Shown: one piece after another, positions 34,840 through 46,127 of the stretch
Numbering within the stretch: the stretch's first letter is position 1
How the letters are laid out: each line of letters opens with the position of its first letter
From: Gonatopus flavifemur
Lineage: Eukaryota > Arthropoda > Insecta > Hymenoptera > Dryinidae
Direction: 5' to 3'
NCBI GenBank assembly: GCA_018340375.1
Contig: JAFFJZ010000002.1
Coordinates: forward strand, 50,240,001 to 50,304,000
Length of the DNA stretch: 64,000 bases
The notes under the pieces: generated by a model
The model's database searches: none
What the model saw: only the letters and a program-made list of their open reading frames with translations
What the model was told of the DNA's origin: nothing
Translations under genes and position numbers: made by a program

Positions 34840-37580
34840 GTATAATTATGAGAATAATGATTTTTTTCCGTGCATTTCCATTTTCCACAGTGCAAAGTGA
34901 TCCTAAAACTATCACCGATATAGATCATGAAAATTTATTTGTGAAAAAGAGAGCAGATCCGTGGATTCTCTCCCCATCCTATGATATCGCAACAAGCGAG
35001 TGTTGTGTTTTTCCTGATTTATTTCGAGTACTCGCCCATCTTTAATAATTACATCACGCACGATAAAAGCCCTAATATTCATAAAATTATCCTGAGCTTA
35101 TAATTTCAACAATCACTTTACGTATAACCATAACGAAGGAATGTACACGTGTCATATACATCCCCGTATACGTTTCTTTCCTTCCATATGAAACTGTCGT
35201 CGTTAAAGAAAATTACCTTCCTCCGCAGCTTAATATCGCTATCATCAAGAAACAGTTCACCGCTTGTGAAACATCCCTTTGCTACAATGGTAATACAATT
35301 TCGCTTTTATGAAGGAATTCTCACTGCGAAAAGAGTTAATATTTCCACAATGGCGCAAGACGCGCATCTAACATCTCGACACAAGTGATATAGAATGTTT
35401 CCTCTACGTTGATATATTTTACCATTCGTATAAACACAGTGTCAAAGATGTTGGAAACATTTTTTCTCTTCTTCTTCTTCCTCCTTGAGTGTTGCTTTTT
35501 TCTTCACCGTTGTTTCTGACCTTCTATCTTCACCTTTAGAAAAAAATGTTCTCTATATTCTATAAGGTAAGAGTACTCGACCCCTCTTTCGCTTCTACCT
35601 TCAACACTTCCCTCTACGTCGTCGTAAATGAAGTAGAAAAAGAAAATATAGGAAGGCACGAAGGAAGTCACGATATAACAGTACAATTAGCATAATATTT
35701 GTACATTCTCGAGGGCGAACTTTACCAAATCCGTTCCTCGTGTCACACGAAGAATCACAGATGCTCTAGAATTTTTGTATTCGCGTTAATTTCATATATA
35801 TATATATGTTTTGTTTCATTGGAATACAATAAAAATCAAGTGAAATCCTGTATCCGAATGATGGAAAAATTCAAAAAATACGGTTTTTCTGTCTCAAATA
35901 CGGGTTATAAATTTATGAATCGTAAAACTCGATTGTATTCCCTGCTACGATCGACGGGAGTCTCGTGTTATATGTTTCTCGCAAACAATATTTGTCCCTG
36001 GGAATGGATATTTACTTCAGTTCAACGAACTTCATTGTTCAAACTTTCGTCCATTTTGACATATAAATATTGAGTTATCCCTCCTCAACATCCCGTTTCG
36101 ATACCTTTCTCTCCTCTTCGTTTGCCACATAAAGCTACAATCAAATGAATCGGAAAGAATTTTACGTGTACCTACTATGTGTGTAGGATTTTTACTACGC
36201 ATGCCTCGTTGAAGAACTTTTGAGAGAACATACAATATATTTGACCTATATATTCTTCTTTCGAGCTATACAAAAATAAGAAAATATCTTCATTCTCGAC
36301 AAGAACCAAGCTCCTTGAAACCTTTCTCATTCTGTTCCCATCATGTGAAAAATGATTGAAGAATCTGTGTCTTACTCGGATATATGTAACGAGGTCAAAA
36401 AATATCCTTTTCGAGATCTGTTTGAATCTCTCCTTGAAAACAAATCTCATTACAGTAATGCGTGATCTTAATCCTCACATTGACAAATTGGATGCACCGA
36501 AAGAATCAACGCCAAAGGTTCGGTGAGCTTTTGAAGGATGATAATTCCGAAATCATACTGCTCGAATTCTCATTGAAACAAATCAACTTGAATACAATAC
36601 AATTTGCGAAGAATCCAATGAAAAAGTAAGATAATTCTGCACTGTATAAGTACCAACTCGAACTGCACTTTGCAAAACCGAATGGAAACAGTTTAATTTC
36701 CTATCCGTGAATGGGATCGGTCTTTACTGATCGAAATACAATCCCGCAAATACCATTAAAATTCGTTTTCCTCTATCAGCACATACTAGGAAAGCTGAAG
36801 TATTCTTATCGTGGAATTCGTATTGAATCCATCAAATGCTCTTCATGTGAATAAAAAGCATTTTTGGAACAATTCATTGCGAAGGACCGTTGGCATTCTA
36901 TTTCATGTCTTTCGAAAAATCTTCGAGACTTCCTCCTGTTTTCGCCATTAAAGAAAAAAGAGCCGGCAGTTCTTTTCTCTTGTAGCTTTTATTCCCCGTT
37001 GGACTGTCATCCCTTACTTGAAACTTCCCACCCTCGTACCTAGAGGTCGAAAAGAAAATCTGAAGGGGAAAGAAAAAAGGAAAGTGGATCGGGATATTTT
37101 CTCGAGGAAGCGCTTTGGAAAATCGCTAGAGAGAAAATCAAAGAAAGACGGTTCTTATATTCCGTGGTTACAAAGAGAACAAAGAGATATATTTCAATGC
37201 GTTTTAGACAAAATTCTTCCCCCAACTTATGTCATTTTTACGTATGAGCATGACCTTTCCTTTGAACGTTAATCCTTTGGAATTTAATCCACCACTGTTG
37301 CTTAATGTCATTTATACTGTAAGTGAAAAAGTCACATTCTCGTATTAGATCAACAACCGGAAACTCCCTACTTCGATAGTGTTACTCGCAAACAAAGTTT
37401 CACCGAAAGAGGAAAAGCTTTTTCTTTGATGGCGAATCTCGTAATGTATCTTCTAAGATACAGACTTGTACAATTCGATAAACGGAGACTAGCATACATG
37501 CTTTCATTCGTTAATGTGACATAGTTGTAACTGAATTATACTTTTATTCTGACACCTAATGTGAAGAATTTTTCATTTTT
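34840..37580. other. Distal intron, no gene recognised
   Basis: Runs up to the globin last-exon acceptor. Frames up to 124 codons occur (35699-36073) without motifs. A polypyrimidine-rich segment of ttcttc words lies around 35465-35520. Confidence 0.4.
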
Positions 37581-37583
37581 CAG

Positions 37584-37739
37584 AAAATCGAAAAGCCCTT
37601 CCTGGATGCCGTGGAACGCACACTGGAGGATCGATACTCGGAAAACGTGGAAAACATCTACAAATTAACAATTAAGTTTATTATACAAACTTTAATCGAT
37701 GGTTTTGACAACGCACAAACGGAAAAAGGAAAATCCTAG
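37584..37739 (+). CDS. Globin, last exon (helices G-H)
   Basis: The acceptor tttttcag ends at 37583. The exon opens in phase 0 with KIEKPFLDAVERTLEDRYSE and ends with FDNAQTEKGKS before TAG at 37737-37739. This is 51 residues, matching globin G and H helices with the conserved pattern of a Leu/Val-rich G helix and an aromatic/aliphatic H helix. Phase and fold position continue the exon at 12581-12812. The joined piece gives 128 residues; about 30-70 N-terminal residues are missing, which an upstream exon would encode. Confidence 0.88.
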   Translation, partial: KIEKPFLDAVERTLEDRYSENVENIYKLTIKFIIQTLIDGFDNAQTEKGKS

Positions 37740-37915
37740 TCGTCCGTGATTGAGGGAAGCGAACGCGTCACGTGATCGCGTCCGATCGAATAATACCGAA
37801 TACAACTATTCGATTTGTACTATTCTGCTGGCTCAACATGGCGAACGTTCGGTCGCCGTTTCGCACAATTTCATTCGAACGTGTTTGCGAGTTGCGTATT
37901 TTTGCTTAACGTGAA

Positions 37916-37921
37916 AATAAA
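37916..37921 (+). promoter_or_regulatory. Candidate polyadenylation signal of the globin gene
   Basis: AATAAA lies 177 bp after the globin stop codon, a plausible 3' UTR length. Other AATAAA strings occur in this AT-rich DNA, so this is the nearest good candidate rather than a proven site. Confidence 0.45.
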
Positions 37922-37959
37922 TGTTCGAATAGAAAGAAATGAACCCACTGAAACGTGTT

Positions 37960-40215
37960 CTTTTTAGGACGTGAAAAACAATTCAACGACTCAAGGAGTC
38001 CTAGAATCATGACACTTGTATGAAGTTCTCATTTTTCTATACCAAAAGTTTCCGAAAAAGGACGTTTTTTTCTTTCTTGTTACCTTATTTGATTTCTCAA
38101 AGCATCAATCGCATATATCTTCTTGGAATAGATGTGTAGCAAGAGGAATGGTAAAAAAAAGAGAATTAAATACGACTTTGATTTAATTTTGCAAATAGAT
38201 ATCATCCAACTATTCCAAGCTCTTATTTTATTTTCAAGGAATTAAATCATTTATGAAGTTTAATGATTCTTCAAAAGTCCCACATTGTCGTAATACTTTG
38301 ACCAATAAAACGTGAGTCAATTATGCCTTTGTATATACACAAATATTTATCAGACGATCAAAAGATATTAATTACGTTTGTAAAAGTTTATAAAATCTTT
38401 TTATAGTAAAATATTTTATCATTTCAAATCATGAATTCATTCCATCGATGGACTTTGCGGAACAGATTTTCATAACAAGAGTCTATGAAATTCAGTTGTT
38501 TATAAGCGAAAAGCTGTGGCTTGGATAATTTCGTGCGATCGACATTATGAAATTCACGATATAAGTTGATAGACTGTGTGATTTCTCCTCAACAAAAAGA
38601 TGTTCTGCCACGAAACGCGATGAGATCTCAATTAAAATAGCTTTGGAAAAAGCAGAAGAATCAGAGCTTGTTGATAAATCCTTCTGGTCAATCATAAACT
38701 ATTGTTAGAAGTATTGTAAAATAATACTATCGTTAATCTAAAAACACAGAGATAAACGATTATGTCACCGATTTGTACAAATAATAAATAGTAATTACAG
38801 AAAAGTGAGAATATTGAAAATATTCCGACTTTTCGTGCTGTGGATGGAATTGAAGATTTGTCGAATAGCAAAAGTAAATAGCAAAAATTCTGTGTAACTC
38901 CGGTATTTAACGAGTTTATAACCTTTCGTGTATTCTACATCTGAATTTTTCCCATTTCTCGAGTAGTCAGTTGAATATTTGTATGCGACACTTCGTGCTC
39001 TATTAATTTTTGTATGGCTTCGATCTGAGAGTTCCAAACAAAAATTGCTTTCATATTTCTTTCACTTTTTCATCAAATTTCCTGTTCAAAGCAAAACAAA
39101 CAGAGGAAAAAAAGATTTCAACAGCCATTGAAGGATTCTCAAACAGGGTACGTAACGATGTAACTAATACATTTGATAGATATTATTAACAATTCATTCT
39201 ATCCTCTATAAATTCTTGTTTGAGAAACCCTACTCTAGTCAGGGAAAGTAATTTATATTCATTCCATTCCGAATGAACGATAGATGAGAATCTTTTCTCT
39301 CTCTCTCTCTCTCTTAAGAGCTATATACTCAAATCGATAGTCCAAAAGGAAAAGTGAAGAGCATTTTTATGTGGAGAGTAGAATCGATTATATTCTAGAT
39401 TATATATAGAAGCAGAGCGAATATGATCGTATAGTTGAGAGAGTGAGGATTGTTGAATCGATTTTGGAGAAGTTCGAATTAACGTTGTGAGGTATAATAA
39501 AAATTAATGATGAAGTTTAGATAAAGTGTTTTTAGAATTCATGGTATTTAAGACGCCAACAAAGTCTCGAAAACAGTTTTTTTGAACACTCTGAGAGAAT
39601 ATAGATGTCAAATGGGATTTACAATCGTATCATATTGATTAGAATATTCAACTAAATCGAATTATTCAGTAAATGAACAATTTACCGGAGTAGAACAGAA
39701 AGATGAATGCAAATTATTGAATTTTTATTAAAAGTTTGATCACTTTGTATCATCAAAATGCCCAAACAGCACTGAAAAGTTCTCAAAATTGTTTACAAAC
39801 GTACTCGTAAGTTTTCGAAATTAAATAAACAAAAACGCGTTCTCATAACCTGACAATCCCTGGCAAAAGAAGTGTCAAAGATGCAATAGTGTTGCTCAAA
39901 TTGGAAACAAATATGGACACTAAAAGTCATTTCGGGCTGTTCGAGTGGGGAAAGTGACGTTTCCTCACGTGAACTTTGACACTGTAAAAAGTCCGACAGA
40001 ATGTGGCTGCATCTCACTTGAACACATCACTGAAATTCAGTCTTTTATATTGTGTCGACACTTGTTGTCTGTGCTTATTTTTGATTGAAACAGCCCTGCA
40101 AAAAATGCCAGGCAAAACTGGGCAAAAAACGTTCAAAGCTTGACAACAATCTTTTAACCGATTCTGCCTGGGATTTTCAGCAGGGAGGGCTGGTTTTAGC
40201 TGCATCTCGAAATAA
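37960..40215. other. Intergenic, no gene; (CT)n at 39294-39314
   Basis: No recognisable coding segment on either strand downstream of the globin gene. A pure CT run of about 20 bp lies at 39294-39314. A CACTGTAAAAAG tip-like string occurs near 39979 without a clear partner. Confidence 0.4.
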
Positions 40216-40219
40216 GCTG

Positions 40220-40449
40220 CACGGGAAAAAAGAATGCTTGCAGCAGCTACTGACGCAGTCGATTATAGACCATCTACGATAAGTAATTATGACAAATACC
40301 ACGTTAGTTGAGACAACTGAACAGACTAATCGCGTTCAATTGCGTGATATTTGTCTCAACTGCTAACTAGTTTCTGTAACTATACTTTTAGTAGATGATC
40401 GGAAATCGACCACGTGAATAGCTGCTGAAAGTATTTCTTTCTTTCCGTG
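40220..40449. mobile_element. 230 bp MITE, CACGGGAAAAAAG ends, TG duplication
   Basis: The left tip CACGGGAAAAAAGAATGC and the inverted right tip CACGGAAAGAAAGAAATAC continue into paired gcagcagct blocks. TG at 40218-40219 and 40450-40451. Inner arms share tagttgagaca.aa and tagatgatc blocks. Confidence 0.8.
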
Positions 40450-40604
40450 TGATATTCAGCATGAAAGTAAGGTTTACTTTCTTCCGTATATTCTATACAT
40501 TCAGCAGAAATCAGTAGTAAATTCAACACTTTGCCGCCTCTGGACCATGTGATTTTTGCCATTTTCAGACCAATGTTGAGGAGGAGGAAGACATTATTGC
40601 CTCA

Positions 40605-40840
40605 CACTAAGAAAAAAGTTTCAGTTGATATATTTTCAAGCAAATTTTGTTATTGATATGAATAAAAGTTGAATGACTCTGAGCAAAATTTGATCATCCC
40701 AACCAACGAGAACTCTACCAAATCATTTTTAGTTCAGATGATCAAACATGTTTTGGTAAAATCATTTTTCTTTGCATAACCATATTTTGGTGAGAGGTAT
40801 CGAACTTTTTAGTAGGTACAGCAAAACAGTTTTTTCAATG
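40605..40840. mobile_element. 236 bp MITE, CACTAAGAAAAAAG ends
   Basis: The left tip CACTAAGAAAAAAGTTTC and the inverted right tip CATTGAAAAAACTGTTTTG bound an interior of aaaatttgatcatc and gatgatcaaacat inverted blocks. Flanking dinucleotides are CA (left) and TA (right), so the duplication is imperfect. Confidence 0.6.
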
Positions 40841-41177
40841 TAGGCAAGTTGATGTTCTTCCTACGCTTGAATTTGCCACTGACAGGGATTATTCAATGAA
40901 ATCAACACAGATTGTGCAACGTAAGTTGTTCCCCAATTCATGAGCATTTTCAAACCAGCGAGCTTCGCAATACTCGCCGTACACTGAGAGAAAGGGTTCA
41001 GTTGAATATTAGACAGCTAGGAAATTTTGTCACTCTGAGTAAAGATTCAATTTAACCGAATAAATTTTATCTAGCCCAGCTAAATTGTATACAGTGTTTA
41101 TATCTTACATTTCGAACAATTAGATTCTTTATTTCAAAAATGTAGCTGAAACAATTCAATTTCAATTGCCACCACTA

Positions 41178-42046
41178 CACCGAAAAAAATGTTTTGTTAA
41201 AACAACAAACGTTTTGTTGAAAACCATATTATTTGTTTGTCGCACACCTTTGGTTTCTAGGTAAATACATTTTGCTTGGGAAACCAAATCATATCGTCTG
41301 CAGACTGAAAATATTTTGTCCTGATGAGAAAACCATGGGTCAGATTGAAAAAAAAAATCACCACCAGCAGACTTGAACACAGGTCTTCGGGACTGGAGGC
41401 GGAGGCTCTATCACTCAAGCCACTGCCGATCACTTATATAGGGGGGGGGGGGGGGGACCTTCTTTGCATATATCAAGTTGTGTTCATGTTTCAAACTCGA
41501 ACTTCAAACACTAAGCCGTGTGAGGATTGAAGTGAGGAGGATTTTCATCACGAACATCTATGGTACACGTACACATGACTTTCATTGAAAAGTAGCTCCA
41601 GGCTCTTGCGACATCTCCTTGTAAGATTCAATTACCAATGCATCTCAGTGCACGAGTTTATATGATCGTAATAAATCAAAGTATTCTTCCATGCAGGAAT
41701 TTATTATTTTATTAACGACACAAAACTTTCCATGTGAATTTACGTTTCAGAAATGCAAAAGAATATTTTCCCTACAAAGATGAAGTCATTATGAAGTGAC
41801 AAAATTATTTTGTTTGTGGAACAAAACCGCTTAAGTTTTGTGAAAACAACCAAATAATATGTTTTTTCCAAAGGATGTGGGTAACCAAAAAATGTACTTG
41901 ATCTTAACCAAACAATCGAAATCAGTATAGTTCGAGGTACAAACTGATTGATCCTTTTGGTTCCCTTGAACAAATTATATGTATGGTCATGAGAAATCAA
42001 ACAACAAAACACTTTTGTTACCATTACCAAAATTCTTTTTTCAGTG
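41178..42046. mobile_element. 869 bp element, CACCGAAAAAAATG ends
   Basis: The tips are CACCGAAAAAAATGTTTTG and, inverted, CACTGAAAAAAGAATTTTGG. TA at 41176-41177 and 42047-42048. Inner arms share gttttgtt/aacaaaac words. It carries a tRNA-related segment and a 16-base G run (41441-41456). No transposase. Confidence 0.72.
41345..41428 (-). ncRNA. tRNA-related sequence with downstream T run
   Basis: On the minus strand: A-box-like TGGCTTGAGTGATAG, then about 35 bp later B-box-like GTGTTCAAGTC, then gctggtggtga and a T10 run followed by caatc. Shares GAAGACCYTG ahead of the B box, and the T-run plus caatc, with 30143-30212. The acceptor stem is not convincing, so a SINE head or tRNA-derived promoter is more likely than a working tRNA. 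Confidence 0.5.
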
Positions 42047-42317
42047 TAGGTAGGTACCTTTCTCTCAGGGTATTCTTTGGTATTTCTAATTGTAAATGCC
42101 GAAGAGATAAGGACCTAAATGGGATAAAAACCATAAGAAAACGAAAAAGATAACCGGATTTTGTCGTAGGCTTTTTTCACACCTTCAGTTTTGCCAATTT
42201 TCAACAGGGTTGGCAATCTAGATGCTTCCTTATCGATCACTATTAGCGTGTCCGATATTTTACTGTAAATTTTATTTTGCTGATTCGCAAGGTAAAACTG
42301 ACTTCTTTTTAGACCTG

Positions 42318-42433
42318 CACAGTAAAAAAATTTTTCGTCATTGTGTAAAGTGTTAAAACTTGTGTCTAGAATGTTAAATATTCTACACACAAAGTTTAAC
42401 ACTTTACAAAATGACGAAAAATTTTTTACTGTG
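42318..42433. mobile_element. 116 bp near-perfect hairpin MITE, TG duplication
   Basis: The arms CACAGTAAAAAAATTTTTCG and, inverted, CACAGTAAAAAATTTTTCG continue through tcattgtgtaaagtgttaaa with only a few mismatches; the loop is about 10 bp. TG at 42316-42317 and 42434-42435. The near-perfect pairing suggests it is young. Confidence 0.85.
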
Positions 42434-42439
42434 TGGTTA

Positions 42440-43624
42440 TACATTATTTTTACTTCATAAAACCAAACGGAATAGGAGCAGTTATCAATATTTATTAATG
42501 GTGATCCTGACTCAAGTGGCATAGGTGTCACGACCCCAACTTCGCACAAAAAAAACATATCCGCGACAAAGTATTCGCAAAAAAATATATCCAGGGTTTA
42601 TTCGGAATGAAGGGAGGAAGCACAGATGGCGGTGAAGGGTGATGAGAATGCGAATTACACGTATAAACAATTCCCTCCTTCCCCTCCCACCCCGTCAAGT
42701 TTTGTCATCTTGGATATTTTTTTACAGATCTGGATCCAATTATGAAACGGATATTTTTTAGATTCTTAACTCTCCCATCGATGTCTCCTTCACTGTCGCC
42801 CAAACACTACGAAGCCAGACGTTATCCGAGTCATCCAAGAGATCATGGGGATGCGACGGAGACATGATCTTAAGACGTATCTTAAGGGGAGGTTCTCATC
42901 TAGCGACCCCAAAATGAGGTGATTTTCTCGAATTTTCTGTTCACGGAAGGAAGTAAATAAAGAACTCGGGGGTTTTCACACTTCTTAATTGAGTCTTTGA
43001 GTACATAAAAAAATTTTTTCAGCAAAAAATAATGCCATGGGAATGGTTGATACGTGTTGAAACATAACCACCTAAAAAAACAATGATCAATCGGGCGCCA
43101 CTATAGCACTCACAAAAATTATCAGAAATGAAAAATCCAAATATTTTTATGAAATACATCATATTTTTTGGAGGTTATACCTATAGAACCAATGAAAAGT
43201 CCAACATTAGGAAAATGACAGACATGTAAACTTTTAGTAGCGTTTTTTCTCCTTTTTTCCACTCTTTAAAGTGCTATAAAAAGAAACAAAGAAGGCAAAT
43301 GTCATCTCCATTTTTAAGTTCATGCTCCAATAAATTGAATCAGTTTCAAAATAAAAAGAAAAAAGAGCGATCCGTTCAGTAGTTTTTGAGATATCGTGGA
43401 GCCAACCTAGAAAAACGCCTTCAAAGTTTCGGGATACGAATCCTTTAACTTGAGAAAATTTGTTTCGTGTACTTTAGGAGCCATTTGATGACTTTCAAAT
43501 AACTCGACTTCTGAAATTTACTTTTTTCTTCAAAAAAAAAAATTCGAGAAAATCACCTTATTTCGGAATTTGCTTGATGAAAATATCTCCTTAAGGATTT
43601 AATATGAACATGCTTGGAACTTCC
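42440..43624. other. No gene recognised
   Basis: Low-complexity and AT-rich segments, no coding motif and no clear inverted-repeat element. Confidence 0.35.
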
Positions 43625-44091
43625 AACACGGAAAAAATCAATGATCCAAATTTTCGTTGATTAATATGTTCCTTTTGAACGAAGCACATTTTCGAGCAGC
43701 GCCGGATTTACCCCAGCGGGGGCCCCTGGGCACTTATTGTGGTGGGGGCCCCCGGATTGTCCAAGCACGAAAGCAAAAAAAAAGTGCTTGGATCGTATGA
43801 TCATTCCCTATCAATGCCGGTTTATGAATATTAAAAATATGAAAAAACAGTTTACAAAAGCACTTTATTTTTAATTATGACGTACATATCAAAAAGTACT
43901 TTACAATAATATATAGTAACGGAATAAATGAAATGTGTTCAATGAATTTTTGAATAATATTCGTAATCTACATGTTTTGTTGTATTTAAGAATTAACTTT
44001 ATCCACAAATATAATCTGTTCCTTGAAATCAATAATTTCCGCACTGCATTTTCATCAAAACAAATCATAAAGAAGTTACATAAATAATGAC

Positions 44092-44676
44092 TCATATAAA
44101 TACTTTTCTAGCTTTTTTCAGAGCGAAATTGTTTATTACGTCGTCAAACGATATTTCACGTAATATATCATTCTCCATACTCAGAATTGTGAGATGATTC
44201 AATCGTTCTTGAGTCATAGATGTTCTCAATGGACTTTTAATCAATTTTAGCCTAGAGAATGATCTTTCGCCGTTACAATTCGAAACCATCAGTGTTAAAT
44301 ATATCTTAAGAACCGTTTCCACATTTGGAAAGGAGTCTTTGACATGGTGTCTTTGTATCAATCTGTACATTTCCAATTCTTTACTTATTTCAGGGTCCTT
44401 TTCCAACAAGACTTTACAAAATTCCTGGAATTGTAATAATTCCAATTCTAGAGTGGAGTTCAAATCATTTTTATAAATTTTGATTAATCTTGTGGCGTTT
44501 TCTTTTATTCCATCGGAACTAATCATCTCCAATCTAGACAAAAATCCGAACCTCAAATAAGTTTCTTCGTATGCTGAGATTCTTTCATGTAAAGCGGCTG
44601 AAAGAGTATCAATTATGGGGAGATAATGAAAGATTCTATAAGATCTATTTGGCTCATGTTCTCTTGGGGTTGCCAT
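44092..44676 (-). pseudogene. hAT transposase, C-terminal dimerisation part
   Basis: 194-codon open frame. The C-terminal half carries the hAT dimerisation signature: CNGERSFSRLKLIKSPLRTS at about residues 134-153, followed by QERLNHLTILSMEND. It resembles the ZMYM1-like branch of hAT proteins. A complete hAT transposase is about 600 or more residues, so the zinc-finger and catalytic core are missing. The frame is open to its stop at 44092, so a truncated protein could in principle be made, but no promoter is evident. Confidence 0.85.
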
Positions 44677-44920
44677 TCGGGATTATGAACTTCAGGTATA
44701 CTGTGCTTCGAGATTGTTTGTATGCGGGCTTATTGTGGTTTACCTTTGGTCATATGATATCCTGCCAATCAAAGTATGACCAATAACCCACAATAATTCT
44801 TCGAAGAACGAACATTCGAGTCAAGTGTTCTTGGATCTATTAATCCCTACCAGTGGGAGATCAATTTTAGATTGGTACAAAAATCTACGGGTATATTATA
44901 TTTTTCATACTCTGATGCTT

Positions 44921-45204
44921 CCCAGATAGCACACAAGAGTCCCAAATGAATTCGAAAAAAAGAACTCTTCAGTAACTCTTTTAGAGTAGAAAGAGTTCTG
45001 AAAGAGTTTCAAGAAGAATACGATTCGTCAGACATTCGCGAGTTCTGTAAAAATTCTATGAGACTTCTTTCAGAACTTTAACTAAACTCGCAAATGTCTG
45101 ACGGATCGAATTCTCCTGAAACTCTCTTAGAACACTTTGTATTTTAAGAGTTTTTTAAGATTTCTTTTTTCAGAATTCATTTGGAAGTTTGTGTGCTGTC
45201 TGAT
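44921..45204. mobile_element. 284 bp hairpin element, CCCAGATAGCACACAAG ends
   Basis: The left tip CCCAGATAGCACACAAG and the inverted right tip (TATCAGACAGCACACAAAC) lead into paired ccaaatgaattc, agaactct and cgtcagacatt blocks. It sits inside the hAT element, outside the transposase remnant. Same CCCAGAYAGCAC tips as 55711-57658. Target duplication unclear. Confidence 0.75.
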
Positions 45205-45867
45205 ATGACAGTTAATAATGAATTACTCTCATTTTCAGATTCTTTTTCACAATACGAATATTCCATGGAATTTATAAAGAATTTATAGACTTAAAATGAA
45301 TTTACATCAAAAGCACGCGTAAAAATCTCGCTCATTACTTATAACTTTTTTCATGCGCAGTGCCAGATTTACTCTTTGGAGAACTTCAACTAGGGTATGA
45401 GGAAGCAAATCGATTGATGATTCATTTTATTCCTGTGGATTTTGGGGGGGCCCTGGGCACGTGCCCCAAGTACTCTTAAGTAAATCCAGCGCTGTTTTCG
45501 AGAAGAATTCGTACACTGGATTTTAATAATTCGTTGACTTTGTCCAATATTTCAACAATGGAATTCACTTTTCCTTTTGTTTATCGAAATAATGTATAAA
45601 GTCACCGAATGATTAAAATCTAAGGTATAAATTCTTCTCGAAAATATGCTTCGTCCGAAAGTGACATACCAGTCAACGAAAATTTGGATCACTAATTTTT
45701 TCCGTGAAATGAGGCTGTTTTGGATTCAGTTTTCCCCCCAAAAAATTGGACGAGAAATGGAGTATTTTGGTCAGAATGAAGTAAATTTCCCTAGCAGTCT
45801 CCATATCGCTTGTTACTAAACCATTAGAAGAGACCAGGACCATATGTCTACGATGGCTATTCACCTA

Positions 45868-46033
45868 CACTGTGGAAAATATTTGTGATTTTCGGAAAAG
45901 AAAAATATAGTGAAAAACATATGGATTTATAAATTTCCAATTTTCTTGACTTTAACAAAATTGTTTGTGAATTTACCAAAAAATGTTTGGTGAAAAACTT
46001 CCAAACTTTTTTCTTCAAGGTTTTTTTATAGTG
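45868..46033. mobile_element. 166 bp MITE, CACTGTGGAAAAT ends
   Basis: The tips are CACTGTGGAAAATATT and, inverted, CACTATAAAAAAACC, with TA on both sides (45866-45867, 46034-46035). Interior aaaaatgtttggtgaaaaac and related words are partly self-complementary. Confidence 0.6.
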
Positions 46034-46127
46034 TATGGTACCAATATTTTAAGTATAATTTTCAAAAATTAATATCTTCCAATGAATTGCAATATGTGGA
46101 CAAACTATTACTATGGGTAAACTTACT

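Larger units (their letters stand above)
12813..37583 (+). other. Globin intron at G7.0, 24.8 kb
   Basis: Phase 0 intron with a GTGAGT donor and tttcatttttcag acceptor. It is far longer than expected for a compact globin gene and holds at least fifteen recognisable transposon insertions in both orientations, several nested. Its length depends on the two exons belonging to the same gene; matching phase, order, strand and non-overlapping parts of one globin fold support that. Confidence 0.8.
40982..42070. mobile_element. Outer element, CACTGAGAGAAAGG / CCCTGAGAGAAAGG ends
   Basis: TA on both sides (40980-40981 and 42071-42072). Its left tip is CACTGAG and its inverted right tip CCCTGAG, another mixed-tip case. 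Almost all of its right part is displaced by the inner element 41178-42046, leaving about 24 bp of right arm. Without the insert it would be about 220 bp. Confidence 0.65.
43697..45494 (-). mobile_element. hAT element with 8 bp target duplication
   Basis: TTTTCGAG is duplicated exactly at 43689-43696 and 45495-45502. The ends are CAGCGCCGGATTTACC and, inverted, CAGCGCTGGATTTACTT. The subterminal region is rich in ggggcccctgggcac. 1.8 kb with only a C-terminal transposase remnant, so it is non-autonomous. It carries a smaller hairpin element at 44921-45204. Confidence 0.93.
43627..45706. mobile_element. Outer CACGGAAAAAAT element, split by a hAT element
   Basis: The arms begin CACGGAAAAAATCAATG and, inverted, CACGGAAAAAATTAGTG and pair for about 34 bp (gatccaaattttcgttga). 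AA on both sides. A hAT element sits in its middle; removing it and one 8 bp duplication gives a hairpin element of about 275 bp. Confidence 0.82.

Noticed and set aside
39294..39314. (CT)n as a promoter pausing or GAGA element
   Set aside because: A single simple-sequence run with no nearby gene start; recorded only as a microsatellite.
41441..41456. G16 run as a G-quadruplex regulatory site
   Set aside because: Sits inside a transposon, near a tRNA-like segment, with no gene to regulate; more likely a simple-sequence expansion.
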